Shown here: positions 26,309 through 35,053 of the stretch, piece after piece
Layout: every line of letters starts with the position of its first letter
Numbering within the stretch: position 1 is the stretch's first letter
Source of the DNA: Nocardia altamirensis NBRC 108246
Lineage (GTDB): Bacteria > Actinomycetota > Actinomycetes > Mycobacteriales > Mycobacteriaceae
Assembly (NCBI RefSeq): GCF_001612685.1
Contig: NZ_BDAY01000060.1
Span: 1 to 64,000 of the forward strand
Length of the DNA stretch: 64,000 nt
Reading direction: 5' to 3'
Program-made: the position numbers and the translations under genes
Notes under the pieces: generated by a model
What the model saw: the letters and a program-made list of their open reading frames with translations, nothing else
What the model was told of the DNA's origin: nothing
Database searches by the model: none

Positions 26309-26779
26309 CTAGCGGTACTCGTTGGGTCGCTTCGGGTAGTCGGTCCAGCGCGGTAGGGGTTGTTGGGAGAGGTGGGCGGTGAGTCGGTCGAGCAGGTACT
26401 GCCAGCGCGGGCCGACTGCGCCCGCGTCGGCAGGGCAGAGGTGGCGGCGGATCAGCTCGACGGTGGTGACCACGCCGACCTGGGTCAACCGCAGCTCCAG
26501 CACGCAGTCGTCGATGCGGACCGTCAATTGGTGTGGGGCCAGGCAGTGTTCGACGCGCACCGCGACGGGACCGGCGACCGGCCCGTCGAGCGGCGTGATC
26601 GTCAGCGCGCCGTCGTCCGCGTCGGCGACCGTGCCGAGCCACGCGGCCAGCTGCTCGCGTTCGGTCGTCGCCGACCACACCGCGAGCAGCGGCTGGTGGA
26701 ACGAACGCAGGTAGTGCAGGAGAACCAGGTCGTCGCTGGAATCGTGCTCCGGTCGGACCTCGCCGAGCATGGACATCAT
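26309..26779 (-). CDS. SRPBCC (AHSA1-like) domain protein
   Basis: 156 residues from ATG 26779, with AAGGGA 7 nt upstream. LLAVWSATTEREQLAAWLG and the C-terminal RWQYLLDRLTAHLSQQPLPR fit the activator-of-Hsp90-ATPase-like SRPBCC fold, which binds hydrophobic ligands; no specific function can be given. Divergent from the conservon. Confidence 0.75.
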   Translation of the reverse strand: MMSMLGEVRPEHDSSDDLVLLHYLRSFHQPLLAVWSATTEREQLAAWLGTVADADDGALTITPLDGPVAGPVAVRVEHCLAPHQLTVRIDDCVLELRLTQVGVVTTVELIRRHLCPADAGAVGPRWQYLLDRLTAHLSQQPLPRWTDYPKRPNEYR

Positions 26780-26927
26780 CGCCGTGTCCCTTCGCCGCTG
26801 GATACCGTCACCCTCACTGTATTTCCAGTATTCCGGCGGCGAATTCGAATCACGGGATCCCGGTGCGGGGTGTCGGACGCCGCGCTTCCCCGGAATCCGG
26901 GGCGACGGCGGCGACGGCACCGCGGAG

Positions 26928-26957
26928 TTGTTGAAAACAAAAGTAACGCAATAGGAT
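26928..26957 (+). promoter_or_regulatory. Possible promoter upstream of the conservon
   Basis: TTGTTG (26928-26933) and TAGGAT (26952-26957) are spaced 18 bp in a locally AT-rich stretch (GAAAACAAAAGTAACGCAAT), the best sigma-70-type pair in the region between the SRPBCC gene and the sensor gene. The rest of that region shows no gene. Confidence 0.45.
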
Positions 26958-27100
26958 CCGCCTATCGTGCGACCTAGTGACCCTTCCCAGCCTTGGCATG
27001 TCCGGCCGAGATGCGAAACCGATTTGTGATCTGTACATTTGGTGCAGCCCGAACGGGCAGAAGGGGTCGGGGGAACGACGTCACACCTTCTCGGCGAAAC

Positions 27101-28507
27101 GTGAAAGTACGGAACTTGTCACAGTCATTGAACGCGCCGGAAGGCGAACATCGCGAGTCTGTCGTTCAGCGTCTGAGTATGCCGCTCCTAACGTCGATCT
27201 ACGCGGCCGTGCTCTCGGTTCTCATCGTGGTCGCCGCGGTTCTCCTTGCGCTCACCGACTTTCGCCTCCCGCTGACCGTCGCCGTCGTCGCCGCGATCGT
27301 GCTGTTCATCGCGCTGTGTGCCGCGGTCACCGTGGCTGTGCACTATCGCACCGAGACCGTGCGGGCCAGGCAGGATGCGGCCGCGCTGACCGCCGAGGCG
27401 AGCGCGCGGATGGCGGCCGCCGCCGAGGCGACGAACGCGCATGTGTGGGAAGCGAAGAACAGCGAGAACCGCAGGTCCGCGGCGATGGCCGCGTTCGCGG
27501 GCGCGGCGGGTCGCATGCAGGCGATGACCACAAGCATGCTCGCCGAACTGCGCGAGATGGAACACCGGCACGCGGACCCGAAGGTGCTCGCCGACCTGCT
27601 GCAGCTCGACCATCGCACCGCCCAGGCGGGCAGGCTCGCCGACAGCATCGCGGTGCTCAGCGGCGCCCGCTCCGGTCGACGCTGGGCCAAACCGATTGCG
27701 ATGGAATCGATTCTGCGCGGCGCCATGGGCCGGGTGGCCGGCTATCAGCGGGTGCGGTTGCGAGCCATCGCCGAGATCGCCATCGCAGGGCACGCGGCCG
27801 AAGGCGTGATGCACACGCTCGCCGAGCTGCTCGACAACGCGTGCAACTTCTCCCCGCCGACCACCGAGGTGCACGTCTACGCCGCCGAGGTGCCGGCAGG
27901 CGTCGTGCTCACCATCGAGGACAGCGGTCTGGTCATGAGCGAGTCGGCGCTGCGGCGGGCCGAGCAGGCCGTGTCGAGCACCGGCCCGAACGGGCGCGGC
28001 CAACACTCGTCGGACCTGTCGTCGTTGAGCGGGACCCGGCTCGGCCTCGCCGTCGTCGGGCACCTCGCGCGCAAGCACGGGCTCACCGTGTCCTACCGGC
28101 CGTCGGCCATCGGCGGCACCGCGGTGGTCGTGGTGGTGCCGCGGGATCTCACTGCGCGCCTGGATCGTTCGCAGCCGACCGCGCTGTCCACCGCACCCTC
28201 GTTGCCCGTCGCGGCCACACCGCCTGTCGTCACCCCGCAGCCGGAGGCCGTTGCCGAACCCGAACCCGAACCCGAGCTCACCAGCATGGGGTTGCCGAAG
28301 CGGCGGCGGGGCAGCACCTTGGCCGCGGTCCACCCCGCAGGCCTTTCCATTCCGAAGCCCGACGACCCGCCCGCGGCCACCCCGCCCGCGTCGACGCCTG
28401 CGTCCTTCGGTGCCTTCCAGCGCGCAGTGTCCGGTCGTGATACCGAAAGCTCTGCTGTCGCAACACCTTCCCCGTCCCCTTCCGTTGCCGTGGAGAATGA
28501 TCGATGA
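27101..28507 (+). CDS. Conservon sensor (CvnA-like ATP-binding membrane protein)
   Basis: About 468 residues from GTG 27101. The start is uncertain, with 27011 and 27179 as alternatives, as no good ribosome binding site marks it. Two membrane helices (LLTSIYAAVLSVLIVVAAVL and TVAVVAAIVLFIALCAAVTV) precede a helical segment and a HATPase domain: N-box LAELLDNACNFSPP, G1 EDSGLVMS, G2 GTRLGLAVVGHLARKHG. No phospho-accepting His box is evident, as is normal for CvnA proteins. Ends in a Pro-rich tail. First gene of the conservon; its stop overlaps the Roadblock gene (ATGA). Confidence 0.87.
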   Translation: MKVRNLSQSLNAPEGEHRESVVQRLSMPLLTSIYAAVLSVLIVVAAVLLALTDFRLPLTVAVVAAIVLFIALCAAVTVAVHYRTETVRARQDAAALTAEASARMAAAAEATNAHVWEAKNSENRRSAAMAAFAGAAGRMQAMTTSMLAELREMEHRHADPKVLADLLQLDHRTAQAGRLADSIAVLSGARSGRRWAKPIAMESILRGAMGRVAGYQRVRLRAIAEIAIAGHAAEGVMHTLAELLDNACNFSPPTTEVHVYAAEVPAGVVLTIEDSGLVMSESALRRAEQAVSSTGPNGRGQHSSDLSSLSGTRLGLAVVGHLARKHGLTVSYRPSAIGGTAVVVVVPRDLTARLDRSQPTALSTAPSLPVAATPPVVTPQPEAVAEPEPEPELTSMGLPKRRRGSTLAAVHPAGLSIPKPDDPPAATPPASTPASFGAFQRAVSGRDTESSAVATPSPSPSVAVENDR

Positions 28508-28920
28508 CAACGTCTGCGCCGTCACAGCTCAGCTGGCTGCTGGAGCAACTACTCGCCCGTACCCCGCGCACCAGGCACGCATTGCTGCTCTCCGGCGACG
28601 GGTTGAAGATCTGCCACACTCCCGAATTGGGCATGGACAAGGCCGATCAGCTCGCGGCCATCGCGGCGGGCATCCAAAGTCTCTCGCACGGTGCGTCTGT
28701 CGAGTTCGGTGACGGCAGAGGCGGTGTGCGCCAATCGATGACCGAGTTCTACGGCGGCATCCTGTTCATCGTCGAGGCGGGGCTGGCCGCGCACATCGCG
28801 GTGGTCGCCGCCGAGGACGCCGACGCGGGCCTCGTCGGCCACAACATGCGAGAACTGGTGGAGCAGTTGGGCCATTACCTCGCATCCGCGCCGCGTGTCG
28901 GGGGAGCGAGCGTGTCGTGA
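28504..28920 (+). CDS. Roadblock/LC7-domain protein (CvnB-like)
   Basis: 138 residues with the Roadblock fold: LSWLLEQLLARTPRTRHALL and LLSGDGLKICHTPEL, and QLAAIAAGIQSLSHGA. In conservons such proteins form complexes with the GTPase and act as its regulator. Overlaps its neighbours on both sides by 4 nt. Confidence 0.92.
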   Translation: MTTSAPSQLSWLLEQLLARTPRTRHALLLSGDGLKICHTPELGMDKADQLAAIAAGIQSLSHGASVEFGDGRGGVRQSMTEFYGGILFIVEAGLAAHIAVVAAEDADAGLVGHNMRELVEQLGHYLASAPRVGGASVS

Positions 28921-29288
28921 GAAGGCCAGGCCGCGACGACGACCCCGACCGGCTCTACACGCTGACCGGCGGGCGCAGCAAACCGGACTCCGACAGTTTC
29001 GACCTGGTCACGCTCGTGGTCAGTGAAAGTGCGCCGACACCAGGCATGCAGTCCGAGCACGTGGCGATCCTCGACATGTGCCGTGCGCCAACGGCCGTCG
29101 TCGAGATCGCGGCCGAATTACGGCTCCCGGTCGGCATCGCGACCATCCTGCTGTCGGACCTGCTGCACGCAGGCAAAATCACTGTCCGGCATCCGAATAC
29201 CGGCCCCACCGTACCGGGCGCGCCGTGGAACGCGGTGCCCGATTCCGCCACCCTCGAGAAGGTGCTCGTTGGACTCCGCAGTCTTTGA
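28917..29288 (+). CDS. DUF742 protein (CvnC-like)
   Basis: 123 residues. Opens RRPGRDDDPDRLYTLTGGR; a winged-helix-like core (MCRAPTAVVEIAAELRLPVG and ILLSDLLHAGKITV) is typical of DUF742. GTG start overlapping the Roadblock stop (GTGA). Confidence 0.92.
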   Translation: MRRPGRDDDPDRLYTLTGGRSKPDSDSFDLVTLVVSESAPTPGMQSEHVAILDMCRAPTAVVEIAAELRLPVGIATILLSDLLHAGKITVRHPNTGPTVPGAPWNAVPDSATLEKVLVGLRSL

Positions 29289-29880
29289 TCCTCGGCCCGC
29301 CCGCGCCGACGCACCGCTCAACAGTGCGAGCAAGCACGGGCTGAAGATCGTCATCGTCGGCGGCTTCGGCGTCGGCAAGACCACCATGGTCCGGGCGGTC
29401 AGCGAGATCCGTCCGCTCGACACCGAGGCGACCATGACCAACGCGGGCGTCGGCATCGACGACCCCACCGGTGCGCCGGGCAAGTCGACGACCACGGTCG
29501 CCTTCGACTTCGGCCGGATCTCCATCGACGCCGAACACGTGCTCTATCTGTTCGGTGCGCCTGGGCAGGAACGGTTTTGGTTCCTCTGGGATCGGCTGTT
29601 CGCCGGTGCGCTCGGCGCGATCGTGCTCGTCGACCAGCGCCGCATCGCCGACTCCTGGTACGCCATCGATCGACTGGAAGCCCAGCGCACCCGGTTCATC
29701 GTGGCGTGCAACAACTTCGGCGGCGCCTTCCGGCCGGACGAGGTGCGCGACGCGCTGGACCTGGAACCGCATGTGCCGCTGATCGAATGCGATGCCAGGT
29801 CGCGCGAATCCTGCAAGAGCGTCCTGATCAGCCTCGTCGAGCACATCTACGCCGACGCACCGCGAGTGGAGACCGCATGA
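29269..29880 (+). CDS. Conservon small GTPase (CvnD-like)
   Basis: 203 residues. P-loop GGFGVGKTTM, switch II region FGAPGQERFWFLW, and VACNNFGG where classical GTPases have NKxD. The frame opens inside the DUF742 gene; the most likely start is TTG 29269 (MDSAVFDPRP), preceded by GAGAAGG, giving a 20-bp overlap. Belongs to the MglA-like/CvnD class that signals with Roadblock partners. Confidence 0.9.
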   Translation: MDSAVFDPRPARADAPLNSASKHGLKIVIVGGFGVGKTTMVRAVSEIRPLDTEATMTNAGVGIDDPTGAPGKSTTTVAFDFGRISIDAEHVLYLFGAPGQERFWFLWDRLFAGALGAIVLVDQRRIADSWYAIDRLEAQRTRFIVACNNFGGAFRPDEVRDALDLEPHVPLIECDARSRESCKSVLISLVEHIYADAPRVETA

Positions 29881-31160
29881 CCAGCTCGAGCGCCACCTCG
29901 GCCGCCACCGGCGGCTGCCCGGTCCACCCGGAATCCGCCGCCGTGCCGTTGAGCGGCCCGCGCTTCCACACCGATCCGGAACATCTCTACCGCGAGATGC
30001 GCCGCGAGCAGGGGCCGGTCGTCTCCGTCGAGCTGCCAGGAGGCGTCCCGGCCTGGCTGATCATCGGCTATCGCGAGCTGCATCAGGTCACCAGCGATCC
30101 CGAACTGTTCCCGCGCGATGTCAGCCTGTGGAACCAGTGGCCGAACATTCCCGAGGATTGGCCGCTGCTGCCGATGATCGGGCAACCGCGGCCCTCGATC
30201 TATTTCACCGCGGGCGCCGAACATCGCAGGCATCTGGCGATGGTCGAGCCTGCGCTCGAATCGGTGGACCCGTTCGAATTGCGGCGCACCTGTGAGGATG
30301 TCGCCGACCGGCTGATCGACGGCTTCTGCGGCCGTGGCACGGCCGACCTGGTCGCCGAGTTCGCCGTGCCGATGCCGGTGCTCGCACTGGCCTGGGCGCT
30401 CGGCTTTCCCGACGAGGACGGGCCGCAGCTGGCCTGGAACATGAAGCAGCTCGCCGACGGTGGCGCCGATGCCCAGGCCGCCTACGGGCGGTACTACGAA
30501 CAGATGTCTCAGGTGCTTGCCGCCAAGAAGGCAAGGCCCGGTGGCGATTTGGTGTCGCAGATGCTGGCCTACCCGGCCCCGTTCACCGACGAGGAGTACG
30601 TGCAGGACCTGATGGCGGTCACCGCCGCCGGGCACCTGCCGACCGCCGACTGGATCGGAAACTCGGTGCGGCTCATGCTCGTCGACGACCGGTTCGCCGC
30701 GGCGCTCGGCGGCGGACGGCGCAGTGTCGGCGAGGCGATGAACGAGGTGCTGTGGGAGGACTCCCCGAACCAGATCCTGGCCGGCCGCTGGGCTGCTCGC
30801 GATACCAGGTTGAGCGACAAGATCATTCGCTCCGGTGACATGCTGCTGCTCGGGTTGGCGGCGGCCAACCTCGATCCGCATGTGCGCCAGCATCTCGCCG
30901 AGGGCGCCGAACCGGCGCACACCGGCAACAGCGCGCACTTCGCCTTCAGCTACGGCGAATACCGTTGTCCCTTCCCGGCTCAGCAGCTCGCCGAGATCAT
31001 CGCGCGGACCAGCATCGAGGTCCTGCTGGACCGGCTGCCCGATATCGATCTCGCCGTGCCTGCGCAGAACCTCGTCCGGCGGCCGTCACCGTTCTTGCGC
31101 GGAATGTCCTCGCTGCCGGTTCGTTTCACACCAGTTCGTGCAGTTGGAGGTACCCCATGA
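29877..31160 (+). CDS. Cytochrome P450, CYP157-like, lacking ExxR
   Basis: 427 residues. Haem ligand Cys in FSYGEYRCPFPAQQLAE. At the K-helix the usual ExxR is EVLW (NEVLWEDSP), so the Arg is replaced by Trp. The I-helix reads AVTAAGHLPTADW, without the usual acid-Thr pair. This is the same departure known for CYP157 enzymes of Streptomyces conservons. Redox partner and substrate are unknown. ATG overlaps the GTPase stop; its own stop overlaps the next P450. Confidence 0.9.
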   Translation: MTSSSATSAATGGCPVHPESAAVPLSGPRFHTDPEHLYREMRREQGPVVSVELPGGVPAWLIIGYRELHQVTSDPELFPRDVSLWNQWPNIPEDWPLLPMIGQPRPSIYFTAGAEHRRHLAMVEPALESVDPFELRRTCEDVADRLIDGFCGRGTADLVAEFAVPMPVLALAWALGFPDEDGPQLAWNMKQLADGGADAQAAYGRYYEQMSQVLAAKKARPGGDLVSQMLAYPAPFTDEEYVQDLMAVTAAGHLPTADWIGNSVRLMLVDDRFAAALGGGRRSVGEAMNEVLWEDSPNQILAGRWAARDTRLSDKIIRSGDMLLLGLAAANLDPHVRQHLAEGAEPAHTGNSAHFAFSYGEYRCPFPAQQLAEIIARTSIEVLLDRLPDIDLAVPAQNLVRRPSPFLRGMSSLPVRFTPVRAVGGTP

Positions 31161-32377
31161 GTGAGACGTGTCCGTTCGCCGTCGCGATCGATCCGATGGT
31201 CGGCGACCTGGCCGGGGAGACCGCCCGATTGCGTGCCGCTGGCCCGCTCGCCAGGATCGAACTGCTCGGCGTGCCCGCATGGACCGTCACCGAGCATGCG
31301 GTGGCGCGGCAGCTGCTCGTCGATCCTCGGCTGATCAAGGACATCAACGGCTGGTCGCTGTGGAACTCCGGTGTGGTGACGCGGCAGTGGCCGTTGATCG
31401 GCATGATCGACGCGGGGCGTTCGATGTTCACCGTCGACGGCGCCGAGCATCGGCGGCTGCGGATCAAGACCACGCAGGCGTTGTCGCCGCGGCGGCTCGA
31501 CGAGATCCGGCCGACCATCGAACGGCTGACCGTGGAACTGCTCGACGCTATCGCCGCATCCGGCGAGGACGTCGTCGACCTCAAAGAGGTGTTCGCCTAC
31601 CCGCTGCCGATGCGGGTGGTCGGCGAGCTGATGGGCGTCGACCGCGCCGATCACCCGATGCTGCTCACCTGGTACAAGGCGTTCTTCTCGCTGATGACCC
31701 CGCAGGACGAGCGACTACGGGTGATCGACGAAATGGACGTCTATTACACCGAATTGGTGCGCAAGAAGACTGCCGACCCGACCGACGATCTCACCAGCGC
31801 GCTCATCTTCGCCGCCGACGGCGGCGATCCGCTCACCGAGGAAGAGGTCGTCGGCAATCTGAAGGCGCTGGTCGCCGCCGGCCACGAAACCACCGTCGGC
31901 CTCGTCCTCAACACCGTCCGCGCCCTGCTCACCAGGCCGGAACAGCTCGACAAGATCCGCGCGGGCGAATTCGAGTGGAAGAACGCCGTCGAGGAAACCC
32001 TGCGCTGGGACAGCCCGGTCACCCACCTGCTCATGCGTTTCGCCACCGAAGACATCACCGTCGGCGACACCGTCATCGAGAAGGGGGAGGGTGTCGTCAT
32101 GTCCTACCGCGCCATCGGCCGCGACACCGCCATCCACGGCGACGACTCCGACGCCTTCGACATCACCCGCGCAACGTCGCACCGCCACATGACTTTCGGG
32201 TACGGCCCGCACATCTGCCCAGGCGCCGCCCTCTCCCGCCTGGAAGCCACCATCGCCCTGCCCGCCCTCTTCGACCGCTTCCCCGACCTCCAGCTCGCGG
32301 TCCCCGTCGAAGAGATCCGCAACCTCCCCGTCCTCACCCAAAACGACCTCGCGTCGTTCCCGGTCCGCCTCGGCTGA
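31157..32377 (+). CDS. Cytochrome P450, CYP154-like
   Basis: 406 residues with canonical features: I-helix LVAAGHETTVG, K-helix EETLRWDSP (ExxR intact) and haem loop FGYGPHICPGAALSRLE. Translationally coupled to the CYP157-like gene (ATGA) with GGAGG upstream. A CYP157/CYP154 pair after a conservon is a known arrangement in Streptomyces, where the two may work in sequence or as partners. Confidence 0.92.
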   Translation: MSETCPFAVAIDPMVGDLAGETARLRAAGPLARIELLGVPAWTVTEHAVARQLLVDPRLIKDINGWSLWNSGVVTRQWPLIGMIDAGRSMFTVDGAEHRRLRIKTTQALSPRRLDEIRPTIERLTVELLDAIAASGEDVVDLKEVFAYPLPMRVVGELMGVDRADHPMLLTWYKAFFSLMTPQDERLRVIDEMDVYYTELVRKKTADPTDDLTSALIFAADGGDPLTEEEVVGNLKALVAAGHETTVGLVLNTVRALLTRPEQLDKIRAGEFEWKNAVEETLRWDSPVTHLLMRFATEDITVGDTVIEKGEGVVMSYRAIGRDTAIHGDDSDAFDITRATSHRHMTFGYGPHICPGAALSRLEATIALPALFDRFPDLQLAVPVEEIRNLPVLTQNDLASFPVRLG

Positions 32378-32436
32378 CTCTCGCCTGGTGCAGCAGGTCC
32401 GTGCCGTGCGGGTGCACGACACGGACCCCCTGACGA

Positions 32437-34800
32437 CTACTCGGCCAGGAGTTTTCCGGCGGCGGTTTCGATCTTGGTTTCGTCGAGGAGGACGGTGTCG
32501 GCGGCGGGGCCGAGGGGGATGAAGGTGTCGTCGCTGGTGACTCGGGCGATGCGGCCTTCGAAGCCTGCGTCGATGAGGGCGGTGCAGACGGATTCGGAGA
32601 CGCCGCCGCTGTGGCGGGTTTCGTCGGCGATGAGGACTCGGCCGGTGGCGCGGGCGTGGTGGAGGATGTCGTCGTGGGGGAGGGGGGAGAGCCAGCGCAG
32701 GTCGAGGACGCGGGCTTGGATGCCGCGGTCGGCTAGACGGCGGGCGACGCGGAGGCTCATGGGGACGCCGTTGGCGAAGCTGACGATGGTGAGGTCGGCG
32801 CCGTCGCCGTAGACGCGGGCGCGGCCGATGTCGACGTGTGTGTCGGAAGGTGTTGCGAGCCAGGCGTTGTCGCCGGGTTCGTGGAGGTCGCGGGTGTGGT
32901 AGAGGGCGATGGGTTCGAGGTAGAGACAGACTCGGCCGTCGATCCGCGCGGCGGAGACGCAGGTGCGCAGGAGGGCGGCGGCGTCGTCGGCGCGGGAAGG
33001 GGAGGCGATGACGAGGCCGGGGATGTCGCGGAGGGCGGCGATCGAGTTGTCGTTGTGGAAGTGGCCGCCGAAACCCTTCTGGTAGGCGTAGCCGGCGATG
33101 CGCACGACCATCGGATTGCGGTACAGGCCATGGGAAAAGAACTGGAGGGTCGCCGCCTCGCCGCGGAGTTGGTCGATCGCGTTGTGGACGTAGGCGAGGT
33201 ATTGGATCTCCGGAATCGGCACGAAACCAGCGAGTGCACTGCCGAGTGCGGTGCCGAGGACGCTCTGCTCGTCGAGCAAGGTGTCGAAGACGCGGCGGCG
33301 GCCGAATTGTTTTTGCAGGCCCTTGGTTACGCCGTAGACGCCGCCCTTGCGGCCGACGTCCTCGCCGAAGACCAGGACGTCGGTGTCGCGGGTGAGCAGG
33401 TGGGCGAGGGTGCTGTTGATCGACTGCGCGAGCGTCATCGGATCGCCGGTCACCGAATTCAGCGCTGGGGCACCGCTTCGCCGTGCGTCGGCCTCAGGGA
33501 GGCTCGCTGTCGAGGCTGTCCCTGCGTCTCGGCTCGATGCGTTGTTCGTCGCACCGGTCTGAGTTGTGCTGGCGGACAACGGGGATCCGGCTCGCTCGGG
33601 CTCGCGGGTCTGGCTCGGTAGCGGGGCGGCGCGGAGAACGTCTGCGCGCACCTGCTCGGGGTGCGCGGGTGCGAGCGGAGCAAGCACAGCGGACGCCGAG
33701 GTCAATTTCGGCTCGCCCGCAACGAGTTCGGCCATCGTGGTGACGCGGTGGGTGATGTCGGCGTAGCGGTCGAGTACCTCGGCGGGGGTGGCGATGCCCG
33801 CGGTGACCAGCAGCCGTGCGGTCGCGGTGACGGGGTCGCGGAGCAGGTCGGCGGCGATATCGGCGGGCTTGCGGTACGCGGCTTCGACATCGGAGCCCGC
33901 ATGCCCCATCAGGCGGACGGTGCGCAGCCGGAGGAAGGCGGGCCTGCGGTGCTCGCGCACCCACGCGGCGGCGGCGGTCGCCGTGGTCAGCGCGTCGAGG
34001 AGATCGGAGCCGTCGGCATCGAAATACTCCAAGCCAGGGCGGCTTCCATAGGCTTGGCGGATCCAATCCGTCGGGGTCGGCACGCTGATGCCGATGCCGT
34101 TGTCCTCGCAGAGGAACAGGATCGGCATCGGAACCCCTTGGCGGGCCGTGTGAATCGCCGAGTTGATGGCACCCGTTGCGGTCGAGTGATTCGCCGACGC
34201 GTCACCGAAACTGCACAGCACCACCGCGTCCGACGGCCACTCGCTCGGAACTCCCAGGCGCGCAGCGCGATCGATGGCGAACCCGAGCCCGACGGCGCGC
34301 GGCAGATGGGACGCGATGGTCGAGGTCTGCGGGATGATCCCGGCCTGCTTGCTGCCGAAAACCTTGTGCCGCCCACCGGAAATCGGATCCGCGGCCGCCG
34401 CGACCACGCCGAGCAACACGTTCCTGATCGGATCGAGCCCCGGCACCTGTCGCGTGCGTTGCACGAAGAACGCGCCCGAACGGTAGTGCAGCAGTGCGGG
34501 ATCGGTGGTCCGCAGCGCGACGCCCAACGCCGCGTTCCCCTCATGCCCCGACGAGCCGATGCTGTAATACCCGCGCCGCGCGGCACCGAGCCGCCGCGCC
34601 GCCAGATCCAGTTGCCTGCTCGTCGCCTGTGACTCGAACACCTCGAGGCAGACCGCGCCGGTGATCGCGCTCCCCGGCACGACCGGTTCCTCGACAGCCC
34701 GTTTCGTCCCCGTCGTCAGCGCGGCAACTTCGGCTCTAAACCGCTCGTCCAGATCAACCATGTGCTCAGCCACCGCACGATTCTCCCGGAAAGCGGCCAC
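32437..34800 (-). CDS. 2-oxoacid dehydrogenase E1, fused alpha and beta subunits
   Basis: 787 residues. The N-terminal half is E1 alpha: YYSIGSSGHEGNAALGVAL, and the thiamine-diphosphate motif starting GDASANHSTATGAINSA and ending LCEDN (GD...N spacing of the family). The C-terminal half is E1 beta: VFGEDVGRKGGVYGVTKGL and LDEQSVLGTALGSALAGFVP. They are joined by a low-complexity linker (about residues 405-465, rich in Ser/Thr/Ala). Probably decarboxylates branched-chain or related 2-oxoacids. No E2 or E3 gene lies nearby. Start uncertain: GTG 34800 or ATG 34762. Confidence 0.88.
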   Translation of the reverse strand: MAAFRENRAVAEHMVDLDERFRAEVAALTTGTKRAVEEPVVPGSAITGAVCLEVFESQATSRQLDLAARRLGAARRGYYSIGSSGHEGNAALGVALRTTDPALLHYRSGAFFVQRTRQVPGLDPIRNVLLGVVAAAADPISGGRHKVFGSKQAGIIPQTSTIASHLPRAVGLGFAIDRAARLGVPSEWPSDAVVLCSFGDASANHSTATGAINSAIHTARQGVPMPILFLCEDNGIGISVPTPTDWIRQAYGSRPGLEYFDADGSDLLDALTTATAAAAWVREHRRPAFLRLRTVRLMGHAGSDVEAAYRKPADIAADLLRDPVTATARLLVTAGIATPAEVLDRYADITHRVTTMAELVAGEPKLTSASAVLAPLAPAHPEQVRADVLRAAPLPSQTREPERAGSPLSASTTQTGATNNASSRDAGTASTASLPEADARRSGAPALNSVTGDPMTLAQSINSTLAHLLTRDTDVLVFGEDVGRKGGVYGVTKGLQKQFGRRRVFDTLLDEQSVLGTALGSALAGFVPIPEIQYLAYVHNAIDQLRGEAATLQFFSHGLYRNPMVVRIAGYAYQKGFGGHFHNDNSIAALRDIPGLVIASPSRADDAAALLRTCVSAARIDGRVCLYLEPIALYHTRDLHEPGDNAWLATPSDTHVDIGRARVYGDGADLTIVSFANGVPMSLRVARRLADRGIQARVLDLRWLSPLPHDDILHHARATGRVLIADETRHSGGVSESVCTALIDAGFEGRIARVTSDDTFIPLGPAADTVLLDETKIETAAGKLLAE

Positions 34801-34935
34801 CTAGTCGACCTATTCGGCGGCATTTTTCCTGATTTGACCCGCAACCGACGGATTAGTTCGCAACGCATGAGTGATCGACCCGTGCGGCTCGGGGCGACGG
34901 ATCAGCGGTATGGAACGCGGTAAGTATGCCGAAAA

Positions 34936-34975
34936 CACCACTGTAGGCGACCGCAGGGCAGCCGCCACAGTGGTG
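34936..34975 (-). terminator. Hairpin downstream of pgl
   Basis: CACCACTGT (34936-34944) and ACAGTGGTG (34967-34975) form a perfect 9-bp stem with further GGCG/CGCC pairing inside. It lies 80-120 bp beyond the pgl stop on the minus strand and may end the pentose-phosphate operon transcript. Confidence 0.5.
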
Positions 34976-35006
34976 GCGTGAAACCTCAGCTCAGTGCCGA
35001 GGCGAC

Positions 35007-35038
35007 GTTCTGATCAGCAGCCGGGTGGCGGACTCGAG
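35007..35038 (-). repeat. Duplicated remnant of the pgl 3' end
   Basis: This 32-nt stretch downstream of pgl matches the coding stretch 35084-35116 inside the gene at about 27 of 33 aligned positions (CAGCAGCC[A/G]GGTGG core). On the minus strand it would read LESATRLL where the gene reads LESTTWLL. It looks like a relic of a tandem duplication of the gene's end. Confidence 0.6.
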
Positions 35039-35053
35039 GCAGCGGCGAACGAC

